Positions 1 through 5,844 of a stretch of DNA of 7,065 bases are shown in pieces. Numbering within the stretch: the first letter of the stretch is position 1; each line of letters opens with the position of its first letter. The notes under the pieces were generated by a model. The model worked only from the letters and a program-made list of their open reading frames with translations, made no database searches and had not been told where the DNA came from. A program made the position numbers and the translations under genes. This stretch comes from Deltaproteobacteria bacterium (GTDB taxonomy: Bacteria > Bdellovibrionota_C > UBA2361 > OMII01): positions 1-7,065 of the forward strand of contig JALRCK010000106.1 in assembly GCA_023262305.1 (NCBI GenBank), written 5' to 3'.

Positions 1-416
1 CAGACGTTGAGCTCGCTTCTGGTTCGGTGGATCTCTCTGACGCGAGCTTGCTTGGGGCGTGTTATATGATCCAGGTGCGGGACAACGATGGGCATGATGT
101 CCTGGTCGTCAGGGGCATAAATCCTCGAGCTAGAGAGTGCGAACGTCTCGACGTCGAGAGCTTCGTTGAGGGGCTCCTGGACCACGTCGTGATGCCGTGC
201 GCTGAGGCTCTGGGTGTGACTAAAATTGTGGTTCCGATTGATGAGGATTTAGGACACTCCCTCACCAATCGGCAGCTTATCAATGAATATGTGCACAGCC
301 GGTATGCCAAGAGTGAGTATGTTCCACTCGACCCCAAAGGACCCAATTCACAATTCAACGACCGCCTTATCTTTGACAAGTGCCGATTAGTTCGGCTGCT
401 TCCGCCGCGCGTCTGA
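1..416 (+). CDS. C-terminal part of unrecognised protein (5' end outside window)
   Basis: The frame is open from the left edge (first full codon at base 3) to a TGA at 414-416, with no stop upstream, so this is the last ~137 residues of a longer protein. A GTG at 27 could be read as a start, but it has no ribosome binding site and the frame runs on through it, so I treat the gene as truncated by the window. I do not recognise the family. The segment reads as a compact alpha/beta domain: a strand-like stretch around LGACYMIQV, another around DVLVVRGINPR, a helix (FVEGLLDHVVMPCAEALG), a strand (KIVVPID), then LTNRQLINEYVHSRY before a charged C-terminus. That alternation, with 'helix then ALGVTKIVVPID', would suit an acyltransferase-like or similar alpha/beta fold, but no catalytic motif is visible and this is speculation. 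It has no signal peptide or membrane segment in the part seen. Coding is confident; function is unknown. Confidence 0.75.
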   Translation, partial: DVELASGSVDLSDASLLGACYMIQVRDNDGHDVLVVRGINPRARECERLDVESFVEGLLDHVVMPCAEALGVTKIVVPIDEDLGHSLTNRQLINEYVHSRYAKSEYVPLDPKGPNSQFNDRLIFDKCRLVRLLPPRV

Positions 417-430
417 AAATCGCCGCGCGT
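403..430. repeat. 10-bp direct repeat around the stop codon of the first gene
   Basis: The sequence CGCCGCGCGT occurs at 403-412 and again at 421-430, separated by 8 bp that include the TGA stop. The two copies are identical. It may be a small local duplication of GC-rich sequence; no function is evident and no terminator hairpin follows. Confidence 0.5.
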
Positions 431-772
431 ATTCTTACAAGCGCCACGTTCTCGATTTATTTCACCGGGATTCCTGTGTCGCCGCGAATAGGGTTGTCGC
501 TGACAATCTTCGGGACTTACATCGGCTCTTTACATTGAGATACTGTGAGGTCGCACCTCCTCGTCAGTGGAGTCCTAGCGTTTGAAGCAGAGGATGGTAG
601 CCCCGGTGACGGTGATGACACGCGTACAGCTTCAAAGTATCGATGAGCGGCGCGGGAGAAGGCTCTTGGGTATGCGTAAGATATTGATAGGATTGACTTA
701 AAAAACCTCCCGTCACGGGGTGAATACCGACGCAGTGTAGTATAAGATACGGCACTCTAAGGACAGTTGCCC
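417..772. other. 356-bp intergenic region with no supported gene
   Basis: No reading frame here looks like a protein: the short frames lack ribosome binding sites and protein-like composition. There are small inverted repeats, TTGTC-GCT-GACAA at 494-506 and GAGGT-CGC-ACCTC at 547-559, each with 5-bp arms and no T-tract, so neither is a convincing terminator. A TATAAG at 741-746 could be a -10 box for the following glycosyltransferase gene, but there is no good -35 at the right distance. The region must contain the end of the upstream transcript and the promoter of the downstream gene, but I cannot place either with confidence. Confidence 0.5.
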
Positions 773-775
773 GTG
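759..775 (+). promoter_or_regulatory. Shine-Dalgarno and GTG start of the glycosyltransferase
   Basis: AAGGA at 759-763 is followed after 9 nt by GTG at 773-775, giving an N-terminus that begins directly with the first strand of the GT-A fold. The alternative TTG at 767 is too close to the AAGGA. This decides the start. Confidence 0.65.
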
Positions 776-1777
776 AAGCTCATCATTCAGATCCCCTGTT
801 TTAACGAAGAGAAGACGTTGCCGCTCGTATTTGAGGGGATGCCGAAGCATATCCCTGGGATCGATGTTATCGAGTATCAGATTATCGACGATGGTTCGAC
901 CGACAACACGGTCAAGGTGGCTCGTGCTCTTGGCGTTCACCACGTTGTATCCGCTGGTCGTGTCAATCGTCGGTGGTTGGGGCGAGCTTTCCGCGCAGGG
1001 ATTGATAACGCGCTTAAAGCGGGCGCTGATATCGTCGTCAATACTGATGGAGATAACCAGTATCCGTCACGATACATCGAATCTCTCGTTCGTCCGATCA
1101 TCAACGGTCAAGCGGACATCACCATTGGGGACAGAGCCCCCGGAAAGATCCAGGAGTTCTCCTGGATCAAGCAGCGCCTTCAGGTGCTCGGGAGTGGAGT
1201 AATTGAGAAGCTCACTGGGTTGCCCGTCAAGGACGCGGTGAGTGGATTCCGGGCCTACAGCCGTGAGGCTCTTTTAAAGATCCACGTTCTCACCAACTAC
1301 ACCTACACCGTGGACACATTGATTCAGGCGCACAAAAAGGGGCTCGATATCGAGTGGGTTCCCATAACTGTCAACGCCAAGACTCGTGAGTCGCGATTGA
1401 TTACGAGCCTCTTCGCAAAGGTTCGAAAGTCTGGCGGCACTATCTTGCGCCTTGTGACGCTCTACCAGCCCTTTAGGACATTCATGTTGTTCTCGGCTCT
1501 CTTTATGGTGCCGGGCGTATTCCTCTTAGCTCGCTTCTTCTACTACTACATCATTCGGCACGGTCAGGGGACGGGACTCGTCCAATCTGTGGTGGTTGGT
1601 GGCGTGTGTATCATGGTCGCGGTGCAGATGTTCGTTCTCGGTATCCTTGCGGATCTTCTCTCCGCAAATCGGACTCTCATTGAGGATCTCCTCGTGCGCA
1701 TGCGTAAGCTTGAGTTACCTAAATCAGGCCCGAACCAAGAGGACGTGGTTCAAGACAAGAAACGCCACGTAGGGTAA
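773..1777 (+). CDS. Family 2 glycosyltransferase, DPM/polyprenyl-phosphate type, membrane-anchored
   Basis: Predicted to transfer a sugar from a nucleotide-sugar donor to a lipid (polyprenyl phosphate) or other envelope acceptor at the cytoplasmic face of the inner membrane. I chose the GTG at 773 because AAGGA at 759-763 lies 9 nt upstream; a TTG at 767 in the same frame would be only 3 nt from it. From that start the protein has 334 residues. The N-terminal GT-A domain shows IIQIPCFNEE (about 5-14), the nucleotide-binding DDGSTD (39-44), the metal-binding TDGDNQ (91-96) and DAVSGFRAYSR (154-164), all typical of GT2 enzymes. Two hydrophobic segments follow, about 235-260 and 270-297, then a charged cytoplasmic tail with ADLLSANRTLIEDLL. 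This layout fits the DPM1/polyprenyl-phosphate glycosyltransferase branch. Donor and acceptor cannot be read from sequence. No other polysaccharide gene is adjacent, so the pathway is unknown. A perfect 10-bp inverted repeat lies inside the gene. Confidence 0.9.
   Translation: MKLIIQIPCFNEEKTLPLVFEGMPKHIPGIDVIEYQIIDDGSTDNTVKVARALGVHHVVSAGRVNRRWLGRAFRAGIDNALKAGADIVVNTDGDNQYPSRYIESLVRPIINGQADITIGDRAPGKIQEFSWIKQRLQVLGSGVIEKLTGLPVKDAVSGFRAYSREALLKIHVLTNYTYTVDTLIQAHKKGLDIEWVPITVNAKTRESRLITSLFAKVRKSGGTILRLVTLYQPFRTFMLFSALFMVPGVFLLARFFYYYIIRHGQGTGLVQSVVVGGVCIMVAVQMFVLGILADLLSANRTLIEDLLVRMRKLELPKSGPNQEDVVQDKKRHVG
1147..1168. repeat. Perfect 10-bp inverted repeat inside the glycosyltransferase gene
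   Basis: GATCCAGGAG at 1147-1156 is followed after TT by its exact reverse complement CTCCTGGATC at 1159-1168. The flanking bases do not extend the pairing. It encodes part of K-I-Q-E-F-S-W-I in the middle of the catalytic domain. In RNA, a 2-nt loop would open to about 4 nt. No U-tract follows, so it is not an intrinsic terminator. Confidence 0.7.
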
Positions 1778-1846
1778 ACAGAAGAGAATCTCCGACTAGG
1801 AATCAGAGCGCACTCATTCCGTTGATTATGTGAGCAACTTTATGCA

Positions 1847-1870
1847 CCTTGAATACTCATTCAAGGAGGA
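1847..1870 (+). promoter_or_regulatory. Hairpin overlapping the Shine-Dalgarno of the methyltransferase gene
   Basis: CCTTGAAT at 1847-1854 and ATTCAAGG at 1859-1866 are exact reverse complements separated by the 4-nt loop ACTC. The right arm contains the first half of the very strong ribosome binding site AAGGAGGA (1863-1870), which ends 4 nt before the ATG at 1875. If the transcript folds, half of the Shine-Dalgarno is paired. Whether this regulates translation, acts as a DNA operator, or is chance is inference. Confidence 0.55.
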
Positions 1871-1874
1871 TCGT

Positions 1875-2624
1875 ATGCAGCATCAAAGTTGGCGACCAGA
1901 TCAATACAACACCCATGCCTCATTTGTTTCATCTCTCGGGTCCTCCGTTGTTGACCTTCTGCAACCGCAGCGTGGGGAGCGGATCCTTGATCTTGGATGT
2001 GGAGATGGAACGCTCGCTGCAAAGATTGAAAGTGCGGGCGCCAAAGTTGTAGGGGTCGACTCAAGCCCTGAGATGGTCAAGGCGGCACGAGCGCGCGGAA
2101 TTGAAGCATACGTCATGAGTGGTGACGCGCTCACTTTTAACGGTGAGTTCGACGCTGTTTTTTCTAACGCCGCGCTGCACTGGATGAAGAACTACCCAGC
2201 GGTTATTCGCGGAGTCGATGCTGCTCTCAAGCCGGGCGGTCGATTTGTGGGAGAGTTCGGGGCGGATGGCAACATCCAGCGCCTCATCTCCGGCATGGAG
2301 GCATCGTTTGCGCGCAATCCGGATTTCGGGACATTTAATAACCCGTGGTTCTTTCCGAGTGAGTCGGCCTACGCCGCTGCGCTGAGTAGCGGGGGCTTTG
2401 CCGTTGATCACATCGCTGTTATCCCACGACCCACTCCGCTTACCACGGGGGTGCGCGAGTGGCTGCGGATCTTCGCAGATCATGTGATATCGGGATTCAC
2501 TCAGGAGCAGACCGAGCGATTTCTTGCAGAGGTCGAGGATGATGTCAGGGCGTACCTCTACACCCCTGAAGGGGGATGGGTGGCTGACTACGTGCGTTTG
2601 CGATTCGCGGCGCGCAAAAGCTAG
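1875..2624 (+). CDS. Class I SAM-dependent methyltransferase, trans-aconitate methyltransferase-like
   Basis: Predicted cytosolic methyltransferase of 249 residues using S-adenosylmethionine. The ATG at 1875 is chosen because AAGGAGGA at 1863-1870 lies just upstream; an earlier in-frame GTG at 1830 would place this site inside the coding region. The Rossmann fold shows motif I ILDLGCGDG (37-45), the ribose-binding acidic residue in VDSSPEM (61-67), FDAVFSNAALHWM (92-104) and the post-motif LKPGGRF (118-124). The SNAALHW motif, a WFFPS segment (158-162) and the RPTPL region (185-189) followed by REWL are shared with trans-aconitate 2-methyltransferase (Tam) and its many relatives, so the substrate may be a small carboxylic acid. 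This is family resemblance only; the gene is not named tam. It lies 97 bp after the glycosyltransferase gene with no evident terminator between. Its stop codon overlaps the stop of the convergent proA. Confidence 0.88.
   Translation: MQHQSWRPDQYNTHASFVSSLGSSVVDLLQPQRGERILDLGCGDGTLAAKIESAGAKVVGVDSSPEMVKAARARGIEAYVMSGDALTFNGEFDAVFSNAALHWMKNYPAVIRGVDAALKPGGRFVGEFGADGNIQRLISGMEASFARNPDFGTFNNPWFFPSESAYAAALSSGGFAVDHIAVIPRPTPLTTGVREWLRIFADHVISGFTQEQTERFLAEVEDDVRAYLYTPEGGWVADYVRLRFAARKS
2621..2624. other. Shared CTAG: overlapping stop codons of convergent genes
   Basis: The palindrome CTAG supplies TAG on the + strand (2622-2624, methyltransferase) and TAG on the - strand (2623-2621, proA). The two genes overlap tail to tail by 4 bp, leaving no intergenic space for a terminator. 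Confidence 0.85.
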
Positions 2625-3913
2625 CGCGAGGGAGTAGGTATTCGGGAGAACTTGAAGGGGCGCGCAGCGGCTCCTGAGTAGCTCGCCACGATATGCCCCT
2701 TACCGCGGAGGATATACTTGTAGGTGAGGAGCCCCTCCATTCCCACGGGACCCCGGGCGTGAAGCTTTCCGGTGCCGATGCCGATCTCAGCGCCGAATCC
2801 AAACCGGTATCCGTCTGCGAAACGAGTAGAGCAGTTCGCGAAGACGCTCGCTGAGTCCACGGATGCAACGAAGCTCTCACAGGCCCCTTGATCCTGAGCG
2901 AGGATCCCATCGGTATGGTGAGACCCGTGGCGGTTGATGTGCTCGATCGCCCCGTTCATGTCCGGCACCACCTTGATGGCGATGGTGAGAGCGCCGTACT
3001 CGGTGTTCCATTCATCGTCGCGCACGATATCATCGTGGTTGAGAATGTGAGAGCTCTCGCTGCACACCCTTACTTTCACCCCGGCGCGGATGAGTTCATC
3101 GCGCAGGAGAGGGAGGAAGGTTGGGGCGATCTGACGGTCAACCAAGATAGTTTCAGCCGCGTTGCACGCTGCAGGATATTGGGTCTTTGCATCGACGATG
3201 ACCTTGAGTGCGGTGTCGACGTTGGCTGATGGATGTACATAGATGTGGCACACCCCTGAGGCATGGCCGAGCACCGGGATACGGGAGTTCGCTTGAATGT
3301 AGCGAACGAACTCATTCGATCCTCGAGGGATAACGAGATCCACGAGATCGTCGTGCTTTAAAAGTTCATCAACCGATTCACGCCCCTCAAGCAAGCAGAA
3401 CCACCGATACGGGAAGCCGTTTTTCTCAAGGGTCTCTTGAGCAACACGCACCATCGCTCGGTTAGTGCGGGTCGCCTCGCGCCCGCCCTTCAGAGCAATC
3501 CCATTCCCTGTTCGCAGCGTCAGACCGAGCACTTGGTAGAGCACATCGGGGCGCGACTCAAATATCACGCTCACTACTCCGAGGGGTACTGAAACTTTGT
3601 CGAGAATGAGGTCGTCATCGAGTTGGGTTTGGGCAAGAAGTGCTCCGAGGGGGTCCTCTAACCGCGCGAGATCTTGGATGCCGCACGCAAGTGTGGATAT
3701 CTTGTCCTCGCTCAAGGCGAGGCGTTGCGCCAGAGCTGGCTCTAGATGTGAGGCGTGTTCCGCGCAATCGCGTTCGTTCTCTTGCAGAAAGAGGGGGGTA
3801 TTGTCGAGGATCGTTTGAACAAGGATCTCAAGCATTCGTGACCGAGTGGCAGCAGGGACGAGGCGAAGCTCGCGTGCCCCTTGTGAGAGTTGAACGAGCG
3901 CTTCACGCACCAT
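2621..3913 (-). CDS. proA: Gamma-glutamyl phosphate reductase (glutamate-5-semialdehyde dehydrogenase)
   Basis: Second enzyme of proline synthesis: NADPH-dependent reduction of gamma-glutamyl phosphate to glutamate-5-semialdehyde in the cytosol, which cyclises to pyrroline-5-carboxylate. The 430-residue product has the aldehyde dehydrogenase-type fold of ProA: VPLGVVSVIFESRPDV (109-124), ALKGGREA (140-147), the catalytic cysteine Cys250 in YPAACNAAETILVD (246-259), the ProA signature AIEHINRHGSHHTDGI (322-337), and GKLHARGPVGMEGLLTYKY (382-400). E. coli ProA is about 417 residues; the extra length here is mostly a short C-terminal tail after GKGHI. The ATG at 3913 lies 6 nt after AGGAGG (3925-3920) inside the end of proB, and the frames overlap by 11 bp, so translation is probably coupled. 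It ends in the CTAG shared with the methyltransferase gene. Confidence 0.97.
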   Translation of the reverse strand: MVREALVQLSQGARELRLVPAATRSRMLEILVQTILDNTPLFLQENERDCAEHASHLEPALAQRLALSEDKISTLACGIQDLARLEDPLGALLAQTQLDDDLILDKVSVPLGVVSVIFESRPDVLYQVLGLTLRTGNGIALKGGREATRTNRAMVRVAQETLEKNGFPYRWFCLLEGRESVDELLKHDDLVDLVIPRGSNEFVRYIQANSRIPVLGHASGVCHIYVHPSANVDTALKVIVDAKTQYPAACNAAETILVDRQIAPTFLPLLRDELIRAGVKVRVCSESSHILNHDDIVRDDEWNTEYGALTIAIKVVPDMNGAIEHINRHGSHHTDGILAQDQGACESFVASVDSASVFANCSTRFADGYRFGFGAEIGIGTGKLHARGPVGMEGLLTYKYILRGKGHIVASYSGAAARPFKFSRIPTPSR

Positions 3914-5078
3914 GAGTAGCCTCCTCTTCTCTCACTTCAGCAAAGACAACGAGATTGTCACGGTGAACTACCTCATCTTTTTCGTCGTCACCAAGGAGCT
4001 CTCGAGCTTGGGTTGTTCTCATGCCTGCGACCTTTCGCAACGAGGAAGCTTTTTGCCCTGAGAGTCCTCGTCCAACTTCCTCTCCGCTCTCATCTACGAT
4101 GCTAATCACATCACCGATTGAGAAATCCCCTTCAACCTTTGTAACTCCGACTGGAAGGAGGCTGCGAGCACCTCTCTCAAGGCTGTGGCGAGCTTGCATG
4201 TCTATCGTTACTATTCCGCAAAATCCTGATGATACTCCGAACCACCTCTCGCGACCGGAGAGCGAGGTCGAAGATGCCTGTGTCATAGCTATTGTCGTGC
4301 CGTAAGAGCCGCTCAGTGCAGCACTCACTGGGCTCGGTCTCATCGCAGAGGTTATAACAGTGGTGACTCCGCACAGCGCCGCTATCTTGGCCGCCTCAAG
4401 CTTGGAGGCCATTCCACCCCTTCCGAGAGCTGAGGTTCCCGTGCACGAGATCGAGGTGAGGTGAGGGAGGGTCTCGATGCGGGCGATCCGTTCGGCGTTC
4501 GGATTGTTATTGGGGTTATCAGTGTACACTCCATCTACATTCGTCAGGATTACCAGAGTTGTGGCAGAGAGCTTCCCAGCGACAAGGGCTGAGAGCTTGT
4601 CGTTATCGTCGAAGCTCTTCATCTCAGTTTGAGCCCCTGTATCCCTGATCCCGGCAACAGAAACGACATCATTCTCGTTGAAGATTGGGAGCGTTCCGAG
4701 CGCAAGGAGCTCTTCGCAAGAGTTCTTGAGGTTAAGGTATGCCGTTCGGTTGGTAAAGTCCTGCGAGGTCACGAGCACCTGCGCAATCGTCATACCGACG
4801 GTTGTACATAGCTGATCGTAGAGCGCCATCAGGCGAGATTGCCCAACTGCGGCACACGCCTGCTTCTGCGGCAGCTCTAGAGGTCCGTTGAGCTGAAGAG
4901 CTTGGCGCCCCATTCCTACCGCGCCAGAGGAAACAAGGATGACCTCATGCCCTTTTGATTTGAGTTGCGCGATATCATTTACGATGGCACCGAGGCGCTC
5001 CAGAGCGGGAAGTCCACTTGGTTGTTCAACGACAACTTGAGTGCCGAGTTTTATGACGATTCGGGAGGGATGTATCAT
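3903..5078 (-). CDS. proB: Glutamate 5-kinase with C-terminal PUA domain
   Basis: First and usually feedback-controlled step of proline synthesis: ATP-dependent phosphorylation of glutamate to gamma-glutamyl phosphate, which is passed to ProA. The ATG at 5078 is chosen because IVIKLGT (7-13), the phosphate-binding start of the kinase domain, follows directly; the frame is open a further 51 codons upstream but that stretch is unlike any ProB. The 391-residue protein shows the amino acid kinase domain: Lys10, VILVSSGAVGMG (46-57), KQACAAVGQSRLMALY (72-87), QVLVTSQDF (100-108), IFNENDVVSV (132-141), DNDKLSALVAGKL (158-170), LTNVDGVYT (178-186) and GRGGMASKLEAAK (219-231). A PUA domain spans about 285-378. 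Between NEND and DDND there are about 10 residues more than in E. coli ProB, recalling the fused eukaryotic P5CS enzymes. No Shine-Dalgarno precedes the start. The stop overlaps proA by 11 bp. Confidence 0.96.
   Translation of the reverse strand: MIHPSRIVIKLGTQVVVEQPSGLPALERLGAIVNDIAQLKSKGHEVILVSSGAVGMGRQALQLNGPLELPQKQACAAVGQSRLMALYDQLCTTVGMTIAQVLVTSQDFTNRTAYLNLKNSCEELLALGTLPIFNENDVVSVAGIRDTGAQTEMKSFDDNDKLSALVAGKLSATTLVILTNVDGVYTDNPNNNPNAERIARIETLPHLTSISCTGTSALGRGGMASKLEAAKIAALCGVTTVITSAMRPSPVSAALSGSYGTTIAMTQASSTSLSGRERWFGVSSGFCGIVTIDMQARHSLERGARSLLPVGVTKVEGDFSIGDVISIVDESGEEVGRGLSGQKASSLRKVAGMRTTQARELLGDDEKDEVVHRDNLVVFAEVREEEATHGA
3920..3925 (-). promoter_or_regulatory. Shine-Dalgarno of proA inside proB
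   Basis: On the - strand AGGAGG is followed by 6 nt (CTACTC) and the proA ATG at 3913. It lies within the last codons of proB, as expected for translational coupling of the two enzymes. Confidence 0.8.
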
Positions 5079-5138
5079 AGGGTTGTGAATAGATAGTACT
5101 GCCTGAACAGGAGAAAAACTAGCTGATTTGTCACCGGG

Positions 5139-5153
5139 ACGGTACCCAACCGT
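5139..5153. repeat. Inverted pair ACGGT-N5-ACCGT in the divergent promoter region
   Basis: ACGGT at 5139-5143 and ACCGT at 5149-5153 form a short dyad about 60-75 bp upstream of the proB start. The same 5-bp arms recur at 5300-5317 with 8 bp between. They are possible operator half-sites; support is only their recurrence. Confidence 0.35.
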
Positions 5154-5286
5154 ACGTTTCAGCGCTTGGCGCCACACGGAAAGCAGTCGACTACCTTTGC
5201 CTAGACAGAGGCGAGGCTTGTGCGTGCTCACGAGTCTAAGGGACTCCGGCGAATCAAATACATTATTATGGGGGAAATAAGCGGGT

Positions 5287-5314
5287 TTGCCTTTATCGTA
5301 CGGTGGGATATAAC
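5287..5314 (+). promoter_or_regulatory. Candidate sigma70-type promoter of the lipoprotein gene
   Basis: TTGCCT at 5287-5292 (4 of 6 to TTGACA) and TATAAC at 5309-5314 (5 of 6 to TATAAT) are separated by 16 bp. Transcription would begin near 5321, leaving a short leader that just includes the ribosome binding site GGAAGG at 5322-5327. The -10 box overlaps the inverted pair ACGGT (5300-5304) / ACCGT (5313-5317), which could be an operator. No equally good promoter is visible for proB on the other strand. Confidence 0.4.
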
Positions 5315-5317
5315 CGT
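5300..5317. repeat. Inverted pair ACGGT-N8-ACCGT over the candidate -10 box
   Basis: ACGGT at 5300-5304 and ACCGT at 5313-5317 flank GGGATATA and overlap the TATAAC of the candidate lipoprotein promoter. They have the same arms as the dyad at 5139-5153 but different spacing, which weakens the case for a single dimeric regulator. Confidence 0.35.
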
Positions 5318-5333
5318 TCGCGGAAGGTGCCCC

Positions 5334-5810
5334 ATGAAAATCTATGCTCTGATCGTTAGTCTCTGTTGCCTCCTAACCGGTTGCGGAGGAGGAAGTGACC
5401 CAGATTTCGCTGGGACATGGACCGGTTCCTACACATCTCTCAACAACAACTGTCCCTTCTCTGTAGCATCGGATATCAATCCGCTCTTCCCTATGACGGT
5501 GACGATAGATTCAAATAATGTGTACACCGTTACGGCTGTTGATGGGAGTGTGGCGGTAGGTGGTCAGGGGCAGGGGGAGTCTATAAGCTTCCTTGCGAAC
5601 TCGGCTCGTTTCGGAAATTACGGATCAATCGCCCCCTACCTCTGTGCATCGTCTCTTTCGACTGTTGGATACCTTGACGAAGGTCCCGATATGGCAAAGG
5701 TGACGCTCACCGTTGAGTTTACCGATTGTGTTGCACCAGGTGATTCAGAGGATGATCAGTTTGATTGCGCCGCGATCTACTATGGTAATGCAACTAAGGT
5801 CTCTCCCTAA
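5334..5810 (+). CDS. Small secreted lipoprotein of unknown function
   Basis: The product is a 158-residue envelope lipoprotein. The ATG at 5334 is chosen because GGAAGG (5322-5327) lies 6 nt upstream and a textbook lipoprotein signal begins there: a lysine at position 2, a hydrophobic core, and the lipobox LTGC with the lipidated Cys17, followed by a GGGSDPD linker. An in-frame GTG further upstream would bury the signal. The mature part opens with FAGTWTGSY (25-33), a sequence common at the first strand of small beta-barrel or lipocalin-like domains, and alternates short polar and beta-prone stretches, so a beta-rich fold is likely. Mature cysteines at 40, 104, 132 and 145 could form two disulfides in the periplasm. 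The residue after Cys17 is Gly, not Asp, so outer membrane sorting is possible if E. coli-type rules apply. I do not recognise a named family. It is followed after 34 bp by a membrane protein gene. Confidence 0.85.
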   Translation: MKIYALIVSLCCLLTGCGGGSDPDFAGTWTGSYTSLNNNCPFSVASDINPLFPMTVTIDSNNVYTVTAVDGSVAVGGQGQGESISFLANSARFGNYGSIAPYLCASSLSTVGYLDEGPDMAKVTLTVEFTDCVAPGDSEDDQFDCAAIYYGNATKVSP

Positions 5811-5816
5811 TCTCAC

Positions 5817-5835
5817 CGGTCATATGTAATGACCG
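5817..5835. repeat. 7-bp inverted repeat between the lipoprotein and membrane protein genes
   Basis: CGGTCAT at 5817-5823 and ATGACCG at 5829-5835 are exact reverse complements with the 5-nt loop ATGTA. There is no T-tract, so it is not a standard terminator. It starts 7 bp after the lipoprotein stop and ends 9 bp before the next ATG (5845), where a ribosome binding site would be expected. It could be an intercistronic RNA hairpin or an operator. Confidence 0.45.
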
Positions 5836-5844
5836 TAGCAAGCG

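Noticed and set aside
146..159. Perfect 14-bp palindrome TCTCGACGTCGAGA in the first gene
   Set aside because: For 7 kb of sequence a 14-bp palindrome is expected about once in two windows by chance, and it lies within coding sequence with no other sign of function.
564..755. 63-codon frame on the - strand in the gap
   Set aside because: No ribosome binding site, no recognisable domain, and no neighbouring gene that would make a small protein here plausible.
1343..1354. 12-bp palindrome CTCGATATCGAG in the glycosyltransferase gene
   Set aside because: Palindromes of this length are expected once or twice by chance in a window of this size.
2061..2483. 140-codon frame on the - strand inside the methyltransferase gene
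   Set aside because: It lies wholly opposite a gene with clear SAM-binding motifs and has no protein-like features of its own.
5079..5231. 51-codon upstream extension of proB
   Set aside because: The frame is open, but the stretch is unlike the N-terminus of any glutamate kinase I know, begins with a GTG without a ribosome binding site, and contains dyads suited to a promoter region. The kinase fold starts at the ATG at 5078.
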